DNA of 64,000 bases from Chloroflexota bacterium (GTDB taxonomy: Bacteria; Chloroflexota; Limnocylindria; QHBO01), in assembly GCA_040902225.1 (NCBI GenBank), contig JBBDXT010000002.1, forward strand, positions 156,036-220,035, read 5' to 3'. The notes beneath the pieces were generated by a model. That model made no database searches and had not been told where the DNA came from. It was given only the letters and a program-made list of their open reading frames with translations. Both the position numbers and the translations under genes were made by a program. Numbering within the stretch: position 1 is the first letter of the stretch; the number at the start of each line of letters is the position of its first letter. This document shows, one piece after another, positions 51,051-58,282 of the stretch.

Positions 51051-51348
51051 AGAGGACCACGGCCTCGCGATCGACGGTTGCGCGCACTCGGGGTTTCAGG
51101 CTTGCTCGCGTCACCAGATCCACCCGCCGTCCGAACAGGGCTTCGAGCTCGAATGCCATGCGGACCTGCTCGAAGAGGCCCGCGTGTGAGTCCGCGGTCA
51201 GGTCCATCATCACGTCGACATCACTTGTCGCCTTCAGCTCGCCGCGCGCCGCGGACCCGAAGACGGCAAGGAATAGCACCCCATGCCGGCGCGCGAAGGC
51301 GACCAACGCGGCACGGCTCACGGACTTCGGATCAATTGCGGGTGCCAT
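51040..51348 (-). CDS. MntA-like nucleotidyltransferase antitoxin
   Basis: 102 aa minimal nucleotidyltransferase. LAVFGSAARGELKATSDVDV holds the GSX10DXD motif and a third acidic residue follows in VDLVTRAS. MntA enzymes AMPylate HepT. First gene of the toxin-antitoxin operon, reading away from repeat E. Confidence 0.87.
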   Translation of the reverse strand: MAPAIDPKSVSRAALVAFARRHGVLFLAVFGSAARGELKATSDVDVMMDLTADSHAGLFEQVRMAFELEALFGRRVDLVTRASLKPRVRATVDREAVVLYEA

Positions 51349-51391
51349 GACAAGAGCCTAGCGCACACGCGCTGACACCGCCCTGTTCTTG

Positions 51392-51589
51392 CCCGCGCTG
51401 CTACCCTCTCATCAGGCTCCGGCGCCCACCTGAGCCAAACCTCGCGGAGGACCGATGACCGACCTCGCCACCAACCTCCTCTACTACGGCGACAACCTCG
51501 ACATCCTGCGTCGCTACCTGCCCGATGCCGCCGTCGACCTGGTCTACCTCGACCCGCGTTTCAACTCGAGGCGCGACGACAAGTTGTAG
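51392..51589 (+). repeat. Methylase-5'-fragment repeat, copy E, with promoter and leader
   Basis: Leader with extended -10 TGCTACCCT (51399-51407), GGAGG near the start and ATG 51455. The 44-codon ORF is TDLATNLLYYGDNLDILRRY, LPDAAVDLVYLDPRFNSRRD then DKL and TAG. Motif IV is mutated (DPPF to DPRF). Nearly identical in leader to copy A. The next gene follows 25 bases later with its own AAGGAGG. Confidence 0.87.
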
Positions 51590-51614
51590 GGTCCCCGCAG
51601 AAGGAGGGCGTCCG

Positions 51615-51968
51615 ATGGAGCTCCATCCCGGGGTCTTCGTGTCGAACGTCACGACCAACGAGTGGCAACCCGACCCGGAGGTCGGTGGTGAGATGCACGT
51701 CTTGGTCGAGGACGAGACAGCCTATGTGGGCATGTCGCGCTTCCGGGACAAGGCGGATCTTGAGCCCTACAGCCTGCCGGAACGAGTGACAGTGCTGATC
51801 CTCGAGGGCAGCGCACGTATCGAAATCCAGGGTGGGCCGACCCTGGAACTGCGTGTCGGCGACATGGCTTCGCTCCCCAAGGGCGCCGTCATCACCTGGC
51901 ACCTGACGCTTCCCTTCATGGAGGTGTGGTTCTTCGGCAGGCCGTACGAGATGGCAAGGGACCGATGA
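51615..51968 (+). CDS. Cupin-domain protein
   Basis: 117 aa. VTVLILEGSARIEIQGGPTL and GDMASLPKGAVITWHLTLPF are the two cupin motifs with reduced metal ligands (few His). ATG 51615 preceded by AGAAGGAGGG, an unusually strong ribosome site. Six bases before the GNAT gene, so co-transcribed. Ligand unknown. Confidence 0.75.
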   Translation: MELHPGVFVSNVTTNEWQPDPEVGGEMHVLVEDETAYVGMSRFRDKADLEPYSLPERVTVLILEGSARIEIQGGPTLELRVGDMASLPKGAVITWHLTLPFMEVWFFGRPYEMARDR

Positions 51969-51974
51969 ACCAGG

Positions 51975-52805
51975 ATGCGGCAGTTGACCCACCGGGAGCT
52001 CGCCACCCTGGAGCACGAGAACTGGATCGCGTACCTGACCGGCGTTGCGAGTTGTGGCGCTCGAACCACGGTGGCCCGCACCGGCGGGGTGCTCACGCTC
52101 ATGACCGGCCTGCCGATGAACTGGTTCAACCAGATCCTGATCGAAGACGAGCACGCGACAGCGGCCGCCATGCTGGACGCCGTGATCCAGGCGCGCGCGG
52201 AGGGCATCGACTTCGTCGTTCGCCTGCGACACGGCATTGATGATCGGTTCATCCCGACGCTGATCCAGGCGGGACTCGAGCCTGAGCCGCCCCAGACGGC
52301 GACTCCCGGCATGGTCGCGTTCCCGATCGACCGCGACGCCATCGCGAAGCAAGCCGTCCCGGAGCTCGGGATTCAACGGGTAACCGACGCGGCGGGCATC
52401 GACGCCCACCGCCAGACAGCGACAGCCGGCTTCGGCGCAGATTCTGCGGTCGCCCAGGGAACCGTGTGCGCGAACCTCCTCGACCGGCCCGGCTGCGTCG
52501 TCTACGTGGGCTACGCGGACGGGGACCCCGTCGTCTCCGGGCTGGGCTGGCGCTCCGGAAGGACCATCGGTGTCTACAGCATCGCCGCCATCGCCTCGGC
52601 CCGCCGACGCGGGTACGCCGCGGCCATGACCGCTCGCATCGTCGCCGACGGTACGCTCGCGGGCTGCGACGTTGCGGCGCTCCAGGCGAGCGAGATGGGG
52701 CGTCCGATCTACGAGCGCCTTGGCTTCCGAACGGTCATCACCTACGCCGCGTATACGGCCCCGTCAGCCGATTGGCGCCGACCTGTCGGCGTCGGCCCGC
52801 GATGA
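51975..52805 (+). CDS. GNAT-family acetyltransferase with N-terminal extension
   Basis: 276 aa. First half (residues 1-115) is a divergent GNAT-like region. The second half has the acetyl-CoA motif IAAIASARRRGYAAAMTARI and ALQASEMGRPIYERLGFRTV, the typical GNAT C-terminus. Cytosolic acetylation of an unknown small molecule. Overlaps the convergent DUF1801 gene by 42 bases. Confidence 0.8.
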   Translation: MRQLTHRELATLEHENWIAYLTGVASCGARTTVARTGGVLTLMTGLPMNWFNQILIEDEHATAAAMLDAVIQARAEGIDFVVRLRHGIDDRFIPTLIQAGLEPEPPQTATPGMVAFPIDRDAIAKQAVPELGIQRVTDAAGIDAHRQTATAGFGADSAVAQGTVCANLLDRPGCVVYVGYADGDPVVSGLGWRSGRTIGVYSIAAIASARRRGYAAAMTARIVADGTLAGCDVAALQASEMGRPIYERLGFRTVITYAAYTAPSADWRRPVGVGPR

Positions 52806-53153
52806 GCCGGCGCGCTGGGCGGCAAGCAGTGCCGCGACCTTGCCCACGAGCCCCAGGGGGATAGGCTTGCTCAGCGGGAACTGGAGGGTTCCCTTTCCGG
52901 ACTTGTGGGCCGTCAGCTCGCGATCGAGCTCCTCGTCGGCGCGGGGTATCGGATAGATGCTGATGTGGCGCTTCCAGCCGGCCAAGCCCAAGTAGCCGCG
53001 GCCGTGGAGCCTGAACGCCGCGATGTCGTAGCTAATCGCCTCCTCTGAGCCCGGCACCGCCCTGCGAATCGCCTGGCGTACGGACTCGATCTTCAGCCGG
53101 ACGTCCGGCGGGAACGACGCGATGTACGCGTCCACGGACTCGAACTTCGCCAC
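52764..53153 (-). CDS. DUF1801/YdhG-like protein
   Basis: 129 aa. SVDAYIASFPPDVRLKIESV, ISYDIAAFRLHGRGYLGLAG, HISIYPIPRA and GTLQFPLSKPIPLGLVGKVA are typical of the DUF1801 family, related to frataxin-like YdhG/Fra proteins thought to chaperone iron. Function here unproven. Divergent from repeat F, 50 bases apart. Confidence 0.82.
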   Translation of the reverse strand: MAKFESVDAYIASFPPDVRLKIESVRQAIRRAVPGSEEAISYDIAAFRLHGRGYLGLAGWKRHISIYPIPRADEELDRELTAHKSGKGTLQFPLSKPIPLGLVGKVAALLAAQRAGSSRADADRSAPIG

Positions 53154-53187
53154 AACCTCACCTCCCCTGTCCGTCTGCGGGCCTCAA

Positions 53188-53326
53188 TGCTAGCCTTGGA
53201 CTCATGCCCGACCTCGCCACCAACGTCCTCTACTACGCCGACAACCTCGACATCCTGCGTCGCTACCGGAACGATGGCCAATTCCCAAGGACCGAAAGGC
53301 TGCGCCGAACGCTGGAGAGCAGGTGA
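53188..53326 (+). repeat. Methylase-5'-fragment repeat, copy F, forming a coupled leader ORF
   Basis: Extended -10 TGCTAGCCT (53188-53196) ends 7 bases before ATG 53204. A 40-codon ORF begins with the methylase sequence PDLATNVLYYADNLDILRRY (to about 53266), continues with unrelated RNDGQFPRTERLRRTLESR, and its TGA (53324-53326) overlaps the GTG start of the next gene. Promoter, start and coupling are all supplied by the repeat-derived segment. Confidence 0.85.
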
Positions 53327-53916
53327 CCGACCCGATCGCGGACGTCCTCGGCGACTACCAGGCATTCTTCGCCGGCCAGAAGGACCGGCTGCGCGCGCGC
53401 GGAATCGACATCTCGCCGTATTCGCTGAGCCACCTGGCCTACCGCGTCCCCGAGTACGACCAGTACCTCCACGTCCGCGGCCTGCTCGAGCGCCACGCCG
53501 CGGCGAACCTGGAGGGCGTCTGGAACGGGCGGCCGATCTCGATGATCCTGCTGCGCGAGCCCCTGCACGTGGAGCCGCACGTGACCGTCGAGCTGATCGA
53601 GCTGATCCCGCCGGTCCACCAGCGCGTCTACAAGATGGGGCTCGAGCACGTCGGGGTCGTGCTCGGCGATGCCGTCGACGAGTTCGCCCGGACCCATCGG
53701 GCGGCCCTCACCGGCCAGCAGTTCCAGAGTGAAGACAACGAGCCGTACTACATCCTGTTCGAGGACTTCACCCACGTGAAGTTCCACCGGTCCTCGCTCC
53801 GCGCGGTGGTCGAGCGCCAGCGCGGATCGTTCGACCGCTTCGTCCACGTCGACGATTGGGTCCCGCCGGTCGTCCGCACCGCGACGAGGGGCGATGACGC
53901 GCGCCGCACACCGTGA
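53323..53916 (+). CDS. YecM-like VOC-fold protein
   Basis: 197 aa. HLAYRVPEYDQYLHVRGLLE, GRPISMILLREPLHVEPHVT, VELIELIPPVHQRVYKMGLE and HVGVVLGDAVDEF resemble YecM-type proteins, isomerase/oxygenase-fold members with an HxxYRV start. GTG 53323 overlaps the stop of the methylase-derived leader ORF (GTGA), so translation probably depends on it. Function unknown. Confidence 0.72.
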   Translation: MTDPIADVLGDYQAFFAGQKDRLRARGIDISPYSLSHLAYRVPEYDQYLHVRGLLERHAAANLEGVWNGRPISMILLREPLHVEPHVTVELIELIPPVHQRVYKMGLEHVGVVLGDAVDEFARTHRAALTGQQFQSEDNEPYYILFEDFTHVKFHRSSLRAVVERQRGSFDRFVHVDDWVPPVVRTATRGDDARRTP

Positions 53917-53958
53917 CAGCCGAACGGTTGTGGGATATTCAGCAACAAATAGACCTCA

Positions 53959-54219
53959 GTGCCTGACCTTGCCACCAACGTCCGCTACTACGGCGACAAC
54001 CTGGACATCCTGCGTCGCTACCTGCCCGATGCCGCCGTCGACCTGGTCTACCTCGACCCGCCCTTCAACTCGAATCGCGACGACAACGTCATCTTCCGCG
54101 ACGAGTCGGGCAATGCCACCGATGCCCAGCTGCTGGCCTTCGAGGACACCTGGCACTGGGGTCCATCGGCCGAGGCGACGCACGCCTGGGCTGCGGCTGC
54201 GATCTCCCTCGCGCAGTGA
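53959..54219 (+). repeat. Methylase-5'-fragment repeat, copy G (longest uninterrupted)
   Basis: 86-codon ORF from GTG 53959: PDLATNVRYYGDNLDILRRY, LPDAAVDLVYLDPPFNSNRD, DNVIFRDESGNATDAQLLAF, EDTWHWGPSAEATHAWAA, ending AISLAQ. It contains motif IV (DPPF) and the following conserved NVIF region of type III Mod-like N6-adenine methyltransferases, then diverges after ATHA. TGA (54217-54219) overlaps the GTG start of the deaminase gene. Reference copy for comparing the others. Confidence 0.9.
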
Positions 54220-54710
54220 AGGGGACGCGGCTGGCCATGACGAGCATCGATACGGACCATCTGAGACGTGCGATCGCGATTGCCCATCGTGCGCGCGCCA
54301 ACGGCAATCATCCGTTTGGCGCCCTGCTCGTCGACGCCGCGGGCGAGCTGGTCGCGGAGGCGGAGAACACAGTTACCAGCGATGGCGATCCGACTGCGCA
54401 CGCAGAGATCAACCTCGTACGTACAGCCGGACGCCGCTTTGACCCCGACTACCTCTCGGAGTGCACGCTCTTCTCCAGCACCGAGCCCTGCGCGATGTGT
54501 GCGGGCGCCATCTACTGGGCCGGGATCGGTCGGGTGGTGTTTGCGCTGGGCGAGGACGAGTTGCGCCGCATGACTGGCAGCAACGCGGCTAGCCCGACGC
54601 TCGCATTGCCGAGCCGCGAGGTGTTCGCCCGAGGCCAGCGCTCAGTGCGGGTGGAAGGGCCGGCGCTGCTGGACGAAGCACGCGCGGTTCACGACGGCTT
54701 CTGGGGATGA
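54216..54710 (+). CDS. Nucleoside/nucleobase deaminase (CDA fold, guanine deaminase-like)
   Basis: 164 aa from GTG 54216, which overlaps the stop of repeat G; ATG 54237 is the alternative start without overlap. DPTAHAEINLVRTAGRR carries the first Zn ligand His and the proton-shuttle Glu, and STEPCAMCAGAIYWAGI the two Zn Cys. FALGEDELRRMTGSN is typical of guanine deaminase/TadA relatives. Too divergent for a confident tRNA-adenosine deaminase call; free base or nucleoside substrate is likelier. Confidence 0.85.
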   Translation: MKGTRLAMTSIDTDHLRRAIAIAHRARANGNHPFGALLVDAAGELVAEAENTVTSDGDPTAHAEINLVRTAGRRFDPDYLSECTLFSSTEPCAMCAGAIYWAGIGRVVFALGEDELRRMTGSNAASPTLALPSREVFARGQRSVRVEGPALLDEARAVHDGFWG

Positions 54711-54740
54711 CGGCGGAGGAGGCGAAAGATGGCTGAGCCG

Positions 54741-54905
54741 ATGCAGACCAACGTCCTCTACTACGGCGACAACCTCGACATCCTGCGTCGCTACCTGCCC
54801 GATGCCGCCGTCGACCTGGTCTACCTCAATGCGCCCTTCGACTCCAATCGCGACTCCAACGTCATCTTCCGCGATGAGCCGGGCAATGCCGCCCCTTGGA
54901 GTTGA
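54741..54905 (+). repeat. Methylase-5'-fragment repeat, copy H
   Basis: The ORF starts at ATG 54729 with GGAGGAGG upstream: AEPMQTNVLYYGDNLDILRR, YLPDAAVDLVYLNAPFDSNR, DSNVIFRDEPGNAAPWS. Motif IV is mutated (DPPF to NAPF). It follows the deaminase stop by 18 bases. The downstream gene reads out of it in the +1 frame: ATG 54886 (or 54874) inside the repeat is the best start of the CDP-alcohol phosphatidyltransferase. Confidence 0.87.
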
Positions 54906-55548
54906 CCGACAGTCCGGCGAGAAGTCCAGTGTTATCGGTCACCTACGGACGCTGCCGAATCAACTGACTGCGATTCGGTTGCTCGTCGTGCCCCTGATAT
55001 GGGTCTTTGCCTTGCTTGAGGCACGGGTCTACGTCGGCGCCGGTCTTATGGCCGCGCTGATCACGGACGCCTTCGACGGAATGGCGGCGCGAAGACTGGG
55101 CCTGACATCGGACTTCGGGAGCAAGTTCGACTCGATTGCGGATCAAGCGGTTCAGCTCTCGTCCATCGGGTGGGTGCTCCTGCTGATGCCGGAGATCATC
55201 ACGGACAACCTCGTCGCCTCCGCGCTTGCGCTCGGGACGTACCTCGCGTCCTTGACGGTGGGCCTGGTCAAGTACAGGAGACTGGGCAACCTCCACCTCT
55301 ACCTCTCGAAGGTGGGCGGCCTGTTCCTGTACCTTTTCCTCATCCAAGCATTCCTGGTCGGCCGATATAGCCAGCCACTGTTCCTGATGGCGGTGCTTGC
55401 ATTCACCCTGTCGTCCGTGGAGACGCTTGCGCTCCAGTTGATGTCATCCGAGGCCGATGGCGAGACGGGATCCATTCTTTTCCGGTACATCCCAGACGAT
55501 CATTGGATTCGACGCTGGGCAGGCGGGGCGCCCCGGCGGGGCGAGTGA
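54886..55548 (+). CDS. CDP-alcohol phosphatidyltransferase
   Basis: About 220 aa with six hydrophobic helices. The complete catalytic motif DG(x2)AR(x8)G(x3)D(x3)D is present in DAFDGMAARRLGL, GSKFDSIAD. LPNQLTAIRLLVVPLIWVFA is the usual first helix. Makes a phosphatidyl or inositol/glycerol-phosphate lipid in the membrane. No start codon exists between the methylase repeat and the conserved N-terminus, so translation must begin in the repeat (ATG 54886 or 54874). Confidence 0.85.
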   Translation: MPPLGVDRQSGEKSSVIGHLRTLPNQLTAIRLLVVPLIWVFALLEARVYVGAGLMAALITDAFDGMAARRLGLTSDFGSKFDSIADQAVQLSSIGWVLLLMPEIITDNLVASALALGTYLASLTVGLVKYRRLGNLHLYLSKVGGLFLYLFLIQAFLVGRYSQPLFLMAVLAFTLSSVETLALQLMSSEADGETGSILFRYIPDDHWIRRWAGGAPRRGE

Positions 55549-55558
55549 CCGGTCCTCC

Positions 55559-55960
55559 TTAGCCTGGCCGATAGGGCTTCGCCACCAGGGCCAGCAGCAC
55601 CAGGCCGACGGCTCCCAATACCCAGAACAGTGGGTCGATGATCGGAGGGCCGAAGGACCCAACGGTGCCGAGGCTTGGCACGATGACGACGGCCGCAACG
55701 AGGATCAGCAGGAGCGCTACGCCGATCGCGAGAGATCGTGCCCAGCTGGATGAGCGGAATAGCCCAATAGCCCCCACGATCGCACCAAAGGCGCCGAGAA
55801 CCAAGATCGCCGAGACGATCAGCTCCAGGCCAAGCATCGGATCGGGATCACTGATGAGCGGGATGGTCAGCATCACCGTGTAAATGAAGAGGCCGATGCC
55901 GAACAGGCCAAGGAGCAAAGCCGCGGCGCGAATACGGAGCGGGACCATCGCAAAGGCCAT
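55559..55960 (-). CDS. Four-helix hypothetical membrane protein
   Basis: 133 aa. Four hydrophobic helices: residues 11-30, 43-66, 74-95, 108-127, with little loop sequence. No family recognised. ATG 55960 is chosen over the longer frame to 56086 because the extra part runs back into the leader of repeat I. Convergent with the phosphatidyltransferase, 10 bases apart. Confidence 0.6.
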   Translation of the reverse strand: MAFAMVPLRIRAAALLLGLFGIGLFIYTVMLTIPLISDPDPMLGLELIVSAILVLGAFGAIVGAIGLFRSSSWARSLAIGVALLLILVAAVVIVPSLGTVGSFGPPIIDPLFWVLGAVGLVLLALVAKPYRPG

Positions 55961-56000
55961 CGTACGCCGGCACTGGTAGCGAAAGCCCTCGGCAATTGCC

Positions 56001-56128
56001 CCCACTGCTACCCTCTCCCCACCCTGACCATTTACTCGCGGGGGGTTCGATGCAGACCAACGTCCTCTACGGCGACACCTCGACATCCTGCGTCGCTACC
56101 TGCCCCATGCCACCTTCGACAATCAGTG
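56001..56128 (+). repeat. Methylase-5'-fragment repeat, copy I, with promoter, frameshifted
   Basis: Leader with TGCTACCCT (56006-56014), then ATG 56050 and QTNVLYGD. One TAC codon and one base are lost relative to other copies, so the frame shifts after GGCGAC, although the DNA still matches through GTCGCTACCTGCC. The ORF continues to a TGA at 56167-56169 and overlaps the GYD gene start (56154) by 16 bases. Most decayed of the promoter-bearing copies. Confidence 0.8.
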
Positions 56129-56153
56129 AGATGAAAGCTATGGAGGAAGACCG

Positions 56154-56486
56154 ATGCCGTTTTACCTGACACGGTTCAGCTACACGCCAGTTACCTGGGC
56201 GAAGCTCATGAAGAACCCGGAGGACCGCCGGGCGGCAGCCACGAAGTACATCGAATCGGTCGGCGGCAAGCTGCACGGCTTCTGGTACGCCTTCGGGGAT
56301 CACGATGGCTACAACCTGTGGGAGGCTCCAGATAACGTCTCGATGGCAGCCACGGCGATTGCTATCAGTGGTGGCGGGGCCCTGAGCTCCCTCCAGACGA
56401 CGGTCCTGCTGACGGTTGAGGAGACGCTCGCAGCCCTCCAAAAGGCCTCGTCGATCACCTACCGTCCACCCGGAGGCGAAGGATAG
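56154..56486 (+). CDS. GYD-domain protein
   Basis: 110 aa. YLTRFSYTPVTWAKLMKNPE, YIESVGGKLHGFWYAFGDHD, and SLQTTVLLTVEETLAALQKA match the GYD domain (ferredoxin-like fold, dimeric), usually with GxYD in place of GDHDGY. Small cytosolic protein of unknown role. GGAGG precedes ATG 56154 within the tail of the repeat I ORF. Confidence 0.8.
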   Translation: MPFYLTRFSYTPVTWAKLMKNPEDRRAAATKYIESVGGKLHGFWYAFGDHDGYNLWEAPDNVSMAATAIAISGGGALSSLQTTVLLTVEETLAALQKASSITYRPPGGEG

Positions 56487-56518
56487 GAGCCCTCCGGCTC
56501 GATGCCTATCGACCCGAG

Positions 56519-56542
56519 ATGGAGACCAACGTCCTCTACTAC
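56519..56542 (+). repeat. Methylase-5'-fragment repeat, copy J (24 bases)
   Basis: ATG 56519 followed by ETNVLYY, matching the start of the methylase ORF, then unrelated sequence in the same open frame (EPGRQPDRIEWRARDLQQ). The frame stays open into copy K and ends at 56701, a 60-codon composite ORF made of J, a 99-base spacer and K. Confidence 0.7.
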
Positions 56543-56635
56543 GAGCCCGGTCGCCAGCCAGATCGAATTGAGTGGCGAGCACGAGATCTTCAACAGCCAA
56601 CCGCAGGCCGTGGCCGATCAGATCTTCAGCCTCCT

Positions 56636-56701
56636 GGACCGATGACCGACCTCGCCACCAACGCCCGGCTGCTGGCCTTCGAGGACACCTGGCACGAGTG
56701 A
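56636..56701 (+). repeat. Methylase-5'-fragment repeat, copy K
   Basis: GACCG then ATG 56642 with TDLATNARLLAFEDTWHE and TGA. The middle of the repeat is deleted in frame: LATN joins directly to (Q/R)LLAFEDTWH. Stop at 56699-56701, eight bases before GTG 56709 of the next gene. Confidence 0.82.
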
Positions 56702-56708
56702 CGCGAGC

Positions 56709-57176
56709 GTGACACGACATTCCGCGAAGGATCCAAGCACGGCCGATGGACCGCCCATGAGCAAAGAGGCGATGGATCGCTTCCTGGAGCGCCCCCTTAT
56801 CGCCCGCCTGGGGACGAGCGACGGCGATCGTCCCCGCGTCCTGCCGATGTGGTTCTGGTGGGATGGCAGTGACGTCTGGATGGAGACCAGCCCCACCTTC
56901 GCGAACTACCGCGTTCTCCGGCGCAACCCGCACGCGGCGCTCACGATCGATGAGGCGGTGAGTGGCCTCGCGATGCGTGCAGTCGTGATGCGTGGGCGGG
57001 TCGAGATCGTGGATGAGCCCCTCGACAATGTGATGATCACGGTTCGCCGCATCCATGACCGATACCTCTCGCCGGAGGAGCGAGCCTCGGACGCCGGCCG
57101 CGCGATGCAGCTCGGCAGCCACGTGTTGCTGCGGTTCATCCCCGACCGCACCATCACCTGGGACACCACGACCTGA
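56709..57176 (+). CDS. PPOX-class (pyridoxamine-phosphate-oxidase-fold) protein
   Basis: 155 aa from GTG 56709; ATG 56757 (SKEAMDRFLERP) is an alternative. LIARLGTSDGDRPRVLPMWF, DVWMETSPTFANYRVLRRNP and AVVMRGRVEIVDEPLDNVMI outline the split-barrel fold that binds FMN or F420. Likely a small redox or cofactor-binding enzyme. Last module before the LacI gene, headed by repeat K. Confidence 0.82.
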   Translation: MTRHSAKDPSTADGPPMSKEAMDRFLERPLIARLGTSDGDRPRVLPMWFWWDGSDVWMETSPTFANYRVLRRNPHAALTIDEAVSGLAMRAVVMRGRVEIVDEPLDNVMITVRRIHDRYLSPEERASDAGRAMQLGSHVLLRFIPDRTITWDTTT

Positions 57177-57185
57177 GGCGAGGGC

Positions 57186-57191
57186 TATTGT
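57186..57191 (+). promoter_or_regulatory. -10 box TATTGT of the LacI gene
   Basis: TATTGT ends 14 bases before ATG 57206. Same GGCTATT context as the -10 box of the MerB-like gene at 21615. Confidence 0.4.
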
Positions 57192-57205
57192 CTCGGGGCT
57201 GATCC

Positions 57206-58282
57206 ATGGGAATCGGAGGTAGGGTGCGCAGCTCGTCCGGACCGCGACCCGCGCGCATCGCCGATGTGGCCCGCGAGGCACGGGTCAGCATCACGACCGT
57301 CTCGCACGTGCTGTCGGGCAAGCGACCAGTGGCCGCCAAGACGCGGCAAGCGGTGCTCGACGCCGCCAGACGCCTGGCGTACCGACCCACGGTGGCCGCG
57401 CGCGGCTTGGCCACCGGGCGGACGATGGCGCTCGGCCTCCAATTTCCGATGGAGGGCGAGCACCTGCTCCTGAACCCCTACTTCCCCGAGCTGCTCGGCT
57501 CGCTGTCCGCGGCTGCGACACACGACGGCTACTCGTTCGTGCTGCTCCCGGCCCATCGGTCAAGCGACTTCCCGCTCGAGTCGCTCCTCGATACGCAGAG
57601 GCTGGACGCGGCGATCCTGGTCGATCCGAGCAGCAGCAATGACGTGCTCCCGTTGCTGCGCCGATACAACGTGCCCGTCGTCACGGTGGGACGCTACCTC
57701 GGCCGCACCCGAACCCACTGGGTCGACAATGACACGGGCGTTGCGATCGGGCGCGTCCTCGACCACCTGGCTGCGCAGGACTATCGCCGTCCCGCCCTGC
57801 TCTCCCTCGGCCACGAGCGCTACTCCTACATCGCCGACCTGGAAGCGGGCTACCGGGCGCGGATGGAGGAGGCCGGCCTTGAGCAGCTTGTGGCCCGCGC
57901 CGAGGACCTCAGTGAGCGGGCTGGCTACGACGCGGCGGTGACGCTGCTCACCCGATCCGGCCGGCCCGACGCGATCATCGCCGCCGTGGACCGGCAGGCG
58001 ATCGGCGTGCTTGGAGCGGCAGAGGAGCTCGGCATCTCGGTGCCAGACGAGCTGGGGATCGTGGGTGAGGGCGACACGGTCCTGTCGCGCAATGCGCATC
58101 CCCCGTTGACGACCATCGACCCCCGGGCGGCCGAACTTGGTGCCCAGGCGATCGGCGTGGTGCAGCGCATCCTGGCCGACAGTGCAACGCCGGCGCGACC
58201 GCTCAACGTCGTCGTCGAGACCCGGCTCATCGTCCGCGAATCGACGACGCGGATCAACCCTGGACCAGCTGCCAGCCCTTGA
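57206..58282 (+). CDS. LacI-family transcriptional regulator
   Basis: 358 aa. ARIADVAREARVSITTVSHV then LSGKRPVAAKTRQAVLDA is the LacI helix-turn-helix and hinge (VAAKTRQAVLDAARRLAY). The periplasmic-binding-like domain follows, with DAIIAAVDRQAIGVLGAAEE and LTTIDPRAAELGAQAIGVV near the end. Adjacent to, and convergent with, the catabolic operon at 58254-64000, which it may control. Overlaps the phosphoesterase 3' end by 29 bases. Confidence 0.9.
   Translation: MGIGGRVRSSSGPRPARIADVAREARVSITTVSHVLSGKRPVAAKTRQAVLDAARRLAYRPTVAARGLATGRTMALGLQFPMEGEHLLLNPYFPELLGSLSAAATHDGYSFVLLPAHRSSDFPLESLLDTQRLDAAILVDPSSSNDVLPLLRRYNVPVVTVGRYLGRTRTHWVDNDTGVAIGRVLDHLAAQDYRRPALLSLGHERYSYIADLEAGYRARMEEAGLEQLVARAEDLSERAGYDAAVTLLTRSGRPDAIIAAVDRQAIGVLGAAEELGISVPDELGIVGEGDTVLSRNAHPPLTTIDPRAAELGAQAIGVVQRILADSATPARPLNVVVETRLIVRESTTRINPGPAASP

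Noticed and set aside
53959-54219. Calling the fragments functional DNA methyltransferases
   Set aside because: All stop by about 86 codons, lack the SAM-binding motif and target-recognition region, and some have lost DPPF.
43946-56701. Methylase repeats as a CRISPR array or classical integron attC sites
   Set aside because: The repeats are long, of unequal length, coding and not palindromic; spacers are full genes. There is no cas gene, no integrase and no attC-like fold.
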